64,000 nucleotides of DNA, from assembly GCA_035536915.1 (NCBI GenBank), contig DATLNE010000020.1, forward strand, positions 79,044 through 143,043, in the 5' to 3' direction. The notes below the pieces were generated by a model, which was given only the letters and a program-made list of their open reading frames with translations, ran no database searches and was not told where the DNA came from. This stretch comes from Acidimicrobiales bacterium. GTDB taxonomy: Bacteria > Actinomycetota > Acidimicrobiia > Acidimicrobiales > JAHWLA01. The translations under genes were made by a program, and so were the position numbers. This document shows positions 60,795-64,000 of this stretch, in pieces. Each line of letters opens with the position of its first letter. Position 1 is the stretch's first letter.

Positions 60795-61176
60795 CGAACA
60801 GCTCCAGTTGGATGTTGTCGGGGTCGCGGAACACGAGCACCGAGCCGTAGTCGGCATCGGCGATGGGCGAGTGCTCCACGCCCAAGGCATCGAGGTGCGC
60901 CGCCCACTCCTCCAGCTCGTCCCGCGTGCGCACCCGCAGCGACAGGTGGTCAAGGCCAGTGCGGGCCTCGTCGAAGGGCTCGCCTTGGTTGGCGACGTGG
61001 CTGCCCACGCAGATGGCGACCTTGCTGTCGGGGTCGAACAGCACGACGGCGGACCGCACGTCTTCTGTGGTCTCGAACAGGGTCTGCATCCCGAACACCG
61101 TGCGGTACCACTCGGCACTGGCCTGCACGTCGCGTACCGTCAGGTCGACGTGCGACACCCCCGCGAAGCTCGGCAT
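60784..61176 (-). CDS. VOC-family (glyoxalase-like) protein
   Basis: A 130-residue vicinal-oxygen-chelate protein with two beta-alpha-beta-beta-beta modules. Metal-site style residues are His in VSHVDLTVRD, His in LDHLSLRVR and Glu in NIQLELFVNP. ATG at 61176 follows CACGCT by 6 bases. Possible role in aldehyde or aromatic metabolism or as resistance protein; no specific evidence. Confidence 0.88.
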   Translation of the reverse strand: MPSFAGVSHVDLTVRDVQASAEWYRTVFGMQTLFETTEDVRSAVVLFDPDSKVAICVGSHVANQGEPFDEARTGLDHLSLRVRTRDELEEWAAHLDALGVEHSPIADADYGSVLVFRDPDNIQLELFVNP

Positions 61177-61232
61177 GTCCGCAGCGTGCCACAGTCGGTT
61201 CCGCTTTGTCCCGGTTGGGGAGGGTATGCGCC

Positions 61233-61757
61233 ATGACGCGGACGCGAGTTCTGCTGCTCCTGCTGGCGGCCTTGGTGGTCGGCGGTTGCTCCGGTGACGA
61301 CGACGACCCGACGGTGGCGACCAGTACGTCGGTGACGTCGACGTCCACGTCGAGCGGCGGCGGAGGGGCCACCACCAGCACGGCGGCACCGGCACGGGCC
61401 CAGGGCGACACCGGCAGCGGCGACTTCTCGTTCAAGTCGCCGTCCGACAACATCTTCTGCACCATCGACAGCGAGGGGGCGCGCTGTGACATCCGAGAGA
61501 AGTCGTGGCAGCCGCCTGCTAAGCCCGCCGACTGCGACCTCGACTGGGGCAACTCGATGGCTGTCACCGCCGGCGGCGCGGTGTTCGTCTGCGCGGGCGA
61601 CTCCGTGGAGGACGACAAGGCGCCGCCCCTGCCCTACGGCGGCGTGGTGGCGCGGGGCGACGTCCGCTGCCGCAGCGACGAGTCGGGCATGACGTGCGAG
61701 CACACGCCCACCGGCAGCCGCTTCATGCTGTCGCGGGAGCGCTACGAACGCGACTGA
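61233..61757 (+). CDS. Secreted lipoprotein, DUF6636-like
   Basis: A 174-residue lipoprotein. From the ATG at 61233 the signal ends VVGGC-S, then an acidic and Thr/Ser-rich linker. The C-terminal domain has paired Cys and the pattern FKSPSDNIFCTIDSEGARCD, CDLDWGNSMAV, LPYGGVVARGDVRC and SGMTCEHTPTGSRFMLSRERY, which I associate with DUF6636. GGGAGG precedes the start. Function unknown; probably surface-exposed. Confidence 0.75.
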   Translation: MTRTRVLLLLLAALVVGGCSGDDDDPTVATSTSVTSTSTSSGGGGATTSTAAPARAQGDTGSGDFSFKSPSDNIFCTIDSEGARCDIREKSWQPPAKPADCDLDWGNSMAVTAGGAVFVCAGDSVEDDKAPPLPYGGVVARGDVRCRSDESGMTCEHTPTGSRFMLSRERYERD

Positions 61758-61948
61758 AGCTGCTCGACGTCGGCCTCGCCGGCGAACAACTCGGCCGCCA
61801 TGGTTTCGGCCACCAACAGGTCGTCGCCCACGAACCCAGACGCCCGCCGCCCGCTCGCTCGTAGCTCGGTGACCCGGTCGGCCACCTGCTCGGCATCGAC
61901 CCCGACCACCAGCACCGGCCTCACGCGCGAAAGCCGTTCGGCCGTCAC
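61742..61948 (-). CDS. Small protein of unknown function
   Basis: A 68-residue protein starting at GTG 61948 in a GTGA overlap with the preceding gene. It begins like a Rossmann strand (RVRPVLVVGVDAEQVADRV) and ends acidic (LLVAETMAAELFAGEADVEQ). Overlaps the lipoprotein 3' end by 16 bases. Possibly a fragment or small accessory protein. Confidence 0.45.
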   Translation of the reverse strand: MTAERLSRVRPVLVVGVDAEQVADRVTELRASGRRASGFVGDDLLVAETMAAELFAGEADVEQLQSRS

Positions 61949-62526
61949 TCCACGCCCGCCCGCGACTCGACGGCCTCGGCGATCTCGGCCAACACCTCGG
62001 CCGCTTCGGCCGTGGCCGCGGCGCTGCCCCACCAGCCGTCGGGCGCCTGGGTCTCACACATGCCGTCGGCCACCCGCTCGGCGGTGGCCAGGAAGGCTTC
62101 GTCGCCGGTGACGCCGTAGAGCAAGGCCGCCCCCCACCCGACCCGCCACGACTCGGGGCCGACCCACACCGCATCGCCCAAGGCAACAGTGAGGTCGTGG
62201 AGCTCGACGGCGGCATCGAGGTCGGCGTCGTCGCCGTCGGTCTCGAAGCGGCGGGCCAGGAACCCCACGGCCACGCCCAGCACCGAGAACGGCTGCGGCC
62301 CGGCGTGCGCGGCCACCGTCAACGACGGCCCCGCCACCACGCCGGCCACGTCGTCGGGCTGTGACCAGACGACCTCGCGGCACACTCGGGCAGCTTCGGC
62401 GGCCACCGGCGAGTCGAGCGCCACCAGCCCGGCCCACGCCGAGCGCAGGTCGCCGTCGACCACGCCCGACGGTGCCGCCGCCGCCCGCCGCCGCCATTCC
62501 TCCGGGGTGGTGTCGGCCCGGGTCAT
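61945..62526 (-). CDS. Helical protein of unknown function
   Basis: A 193-residue protein with repeated helix pairs (AWAGLVALDSPVAAEAARVC, ATAERVADGMCETQAPDGWW), resembling alpha-toroid or squalene-hopene-type repeats but without catalytic motifs. ATG at 62526 overlaps the carbonic anhydrase-like gene (ATGA) and its stop overlaps the next small gene, so all three are one operon. Family not recognised. Confidence 0.6.
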   Translation of the reverse strand: MTRADTTPEEWRRRAAAAPSGVVDGDLRSAWAGLVALDSPVAAEAARVCREVVWSQPDDVAGVVAGPSLTVAAHAGPQPFSVLGVAVGFLARRFETDGDDADLDAAVELHDLTVALGDAVWVGPESWRVGWGAALLYGVTGDEAFLATAERVADGMCETQAPDGWWGSAAATAEAAEVLAEIAEAVESRAGVE

Positions 62527-63044
62527 GCGTCGATACGGCGCAGTTCGCTGCGGTAGCGACGCCCGTTCTCCACGTAGATCTTCACGGCCTGCGCAGTGAA
62601 GCCTTCCGTCATCACGGCCTCCCGCAGCTTGGCCGGGATGCCGAGTGCCATGGCGAACGACGGCACGTCGGTGTCGGGGGCCACCAGGGCATTGGCCCCT
62701 ACCAAGGCGTGCGAGCGCACCACAGCCCGGTGGAGCACCACCGACGACGAGCCCACTAGCGAGCCGGGCTCGATGGTGCAGCCCTCGAGATGCACGAGGT
62801 GGCCGATGACGCAGTCGCTGCCGATGATGGTCGGCAGCTCAGCGGTGGCGTGCACCACGGTGCCGTCCTGCACCGACGTGCGGGCGCCGACCTCTATCCG
62901 TCCGTAGTCGCCCCGGAGCACGGCGCCGGGCCACACGGTCGCCTCCGAGTCGATGCGCACGTCGCCGATGACCACGGCATCGGGATGGACGAACGCGTCG
63001 GGGTGGATGTCGGGAACTCGGTCGCCGAGCGCGTACACAGGCAT
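62523..63044 (-). CDS. Gamma-carbonic anhydrase-like hexapeptide protein
   Basis: A 173-residue left-handed beta-helix protein. Hexapeptide repeats (IGDVRIDSEATVWPGAVLRG, VGSSSVVLHRAVV, VGANALVAPDTDV) and the gamma-class segment HATAE are clear. Zinc ligands H65 and H82 are kept, but the third His of the usual G-H-x4-H reads Glu; H85 might substitute. ATG at 63044 follows TAGCCT by 8 bases. Carbonic anhydrase activity is therefore uncertain. Confidence 0.85.
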   Translation of the reverse strand: MPVYALGDRVPDIHPDAFVHPDAVVIGDVRIDSEATVWPGAVLRGDYGRIEVGARTSVQDGTVVHATAELPTIIGSDCVIGHLVHLEGCTIEPGSLVGSSSVVLHRAVVRSHALVGANALVAPDTDVPSFAMALGIPAKLREAVMTEGFTAQAVKIYVENGRRYRSELRRIDA

Positions 63045-63064
63045 GGGATGCCAGGCTACGTGTC

Positions 63065-64000
63065 ATGCACGACTCGCAGCCCCAGCCGCCCACAGCAGAA
63101 CGGCGGCCGCACGTCATCGAGGCGCACGGCGACCAGCGGACCGACGATTGGTACTGGCTGCGCGACCGCGAGGACCCCGCCGTGCTCGCCCATTTGGAGG
63201 CGGAGAACGCCCACACCAAGGCGATGCTGGCCTCCACCGAGCCGTTGCAGCAGGAGCTCTTCGACGAGATCGTGGCCCGCATCCAGGAGACCGACCTGTC
63301 GGTGCCGGTGCGCAAAGGCGACTACTGGTACTACAGCCGCACGGTCGAAGGCCTGCAGTACCCCATCGCCTGTCGCCGTCGAGGCGCCGAGGACGGGCCC
63401 GAGCAGGTGCTGCTCGACGAGAACGAACTGGCCGAGGGGCACGACTTCCTGGCCGTCGCCAACGACGCCGTGAGCCCCGACCACAACCTGCTGGCCTACG
63501 CCGTCGACACCGACGGCGGCGAGCGCTACGGCCTGCGCTTCCGCGACCTGGCCACCGACGACGACCTCGCTGACCTGGTGGAGGACACGTACTACGGGCT
63601 GGCCTGGACCACCGACAACGCCCACGTCTTCTACACCAAGGTCGACGAGGCCATGCGGCCCTTCCAACTGTGGCGCCACCGGGTCGGCAGCAAGGCCGAC
63701 GACGACACGCTCGTCTTCCAAGAGGACGACGACCGCTTCTTCCTCGACGTCGGCCTCACCCGCAGCGAGGGCTACGTGGTGCTGACCCTGGAGAGCAAGG
63801 TCACCACCGAGGTGTGGGTGCTGCCCGCGGGCGAACCCGTCGGCGAGTTCCGGATCGTCGCCCCCCGGGAGCAGGGCGTGGAGTACCACGTCGACCACCA
63901 AGGCGACCGCTTCCTCATCGTCACCAACGCGGACGGCGCCGAGAACTTCAAGCTGGTGGAAGCGCCGGTCGACGCTCCCGGCAAGGAGAACTGGGTCGAC
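63065..64000 (+). CDS. ptrB: Prolyl oligopeptidase family / oligopeptidase B (partial)
   Basis: Partial: 312 codons to the right edge. The N-terminus HVIEAHGDQRTDDWYWLRDR, LRDREDPAVLAHLEAENAHT and the start of the beta-propeller (VSPDHNLLAYAVDTDGGERY, DEAMRPFQLWRHRVG) match S9A oligopeptidase B. The catalytic Ser-Asp-His domain lies beyond the window. ATG at 63065, 7 bases after a CAGGCT -10. Cleaves short peptides after basic residues in known enzymes. Confidence 0.88.
   Translation, partial: MHDSQPQPPTAERRPHVIEAHGDQRTDDWYWLRDREDPAVLAHLEAENAHTKAMLASTEPLQQELFDEIVARIQETDLSVPVRKGDYWYYSRTVEGLQYPIACRRRGAEDGPEQVLLDENELAEGHDFLAVANDAVSPDHNLLAYAVDTDGGERYGLRFRDLATDDDLADLVEDTYYGLAWTTDNAHVFYTKVDEAMRPFQLWRHRVGSKADDDTLVFQEDDDRFFLDVGLTRSEGYVVLTLESKVTTEVWVLPAGEPVGEFRIVAPREQGVEYHVDHQGDRFLIVTNADGAENFKLVEAPVDAPGKENWVD

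Overview
The window is high-GC DNA densely packed with short operons, in which many neighbouring genes overlap by 4 bases (stop and start share NTGA). The gene content is a dissociated type II fatty-acid synthase operon, a homodimeric pyruvate dehydrogenase E1, an actinobacterial-style Pho regulon, a SUF Fe-S assembly system and many crotonase, acyl-CoA dehydrogenase and luciferase-like monooxygenase genes. This fits an Actinomycetota genome. The stand-alone fab genes (no type I FAS) and many apparently leaderless promoters lead me to suggest an Acidimicrobiia-like lineage; that is an inference, because no rRNA or marker gene is present.

Layout. 1-1.4 kb: beta-oxidation genes (3-hydroxyacyl-CoA dehydrogenase, enoyl-CoA hydratase). 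1.9-10.5 kb: phosphate island with phoU, a PhoP/RegX3-type regulator, a divergent atypical response regulator, pstSCAB, a Tat-exported PhoX phosphatase and a tiny tatA. Direct repeats resembling PHO boxes lie before pstS and phoX. 10.7-12.1 kb: an HTH/GNAT pair resembling a toxin-antitoxin operon with two matching operators, then a decayed lower-GC stretch. 12.1-19.5 kb: hydantoinase/oxoprolinase A and B, a GNAT, an RNase HI-SLOG fusion and aceE. 19.5-20.5 kb: an AbiEi/DUF559-like gene bracketed by short repeats. 20.5-28.3 kb: fabI-accD-fabF-acpP-fabG-fabH-(lysine-free lipoyl-like protein)-fabD on the minus strand, with a divergent MerR-like regulator and fabZ on the plus strand. 28.3-33.5 kb: HhH-GPD repair protein, thiS-thiE, hydrolases, a candidate structured RNA, rpiB and a Phd/VapC pair. 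33.9-40.7 kb: acyl-CoA dehydrogenase, metallo-beta-lactamase-fold protein, PepF, glycogen-debranching-like enzyme and a cytochrome b-like protein. 40.7-43.2 kb: sufC-sufS-sufU. 43.2-47.6 kb: MFS transporter, hydrolase plus luciferase-like monooxygenase, L,D-transpeptidase. 47.7-49.7 kb: a lower-GC ATPase plus TOPRIM-like pair, a candidate defence module. 49.7-56.8 kb: a second sufC, a Rieske ferredoxin, sufD, a PhzF-like protein, two crotonases and sufB. 57.3-60.8 kb: a candidate restriction-modification locus with two DNA methyltransferases around a possible nuclease. 60.8-64 kb: VOC protein, lipoprotein, gamma-carbonic anhydrase-like protein and an oligopeptidase cut by the right edge.

Recurrent signals. 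A TANNNT-like -10 element ends 6-9 bases before the start codon of about twenty operon-leading genes, which points to leaderless transcription. Three genes (accD, vapC, sufD) seem to need CTG as start codon; two of them start in a CTGA overlap with the upstream stop. Several long perfect hairpins lie between genes, two of them copies of one element. All functions are read from motifs and context by eye; no database search was run.
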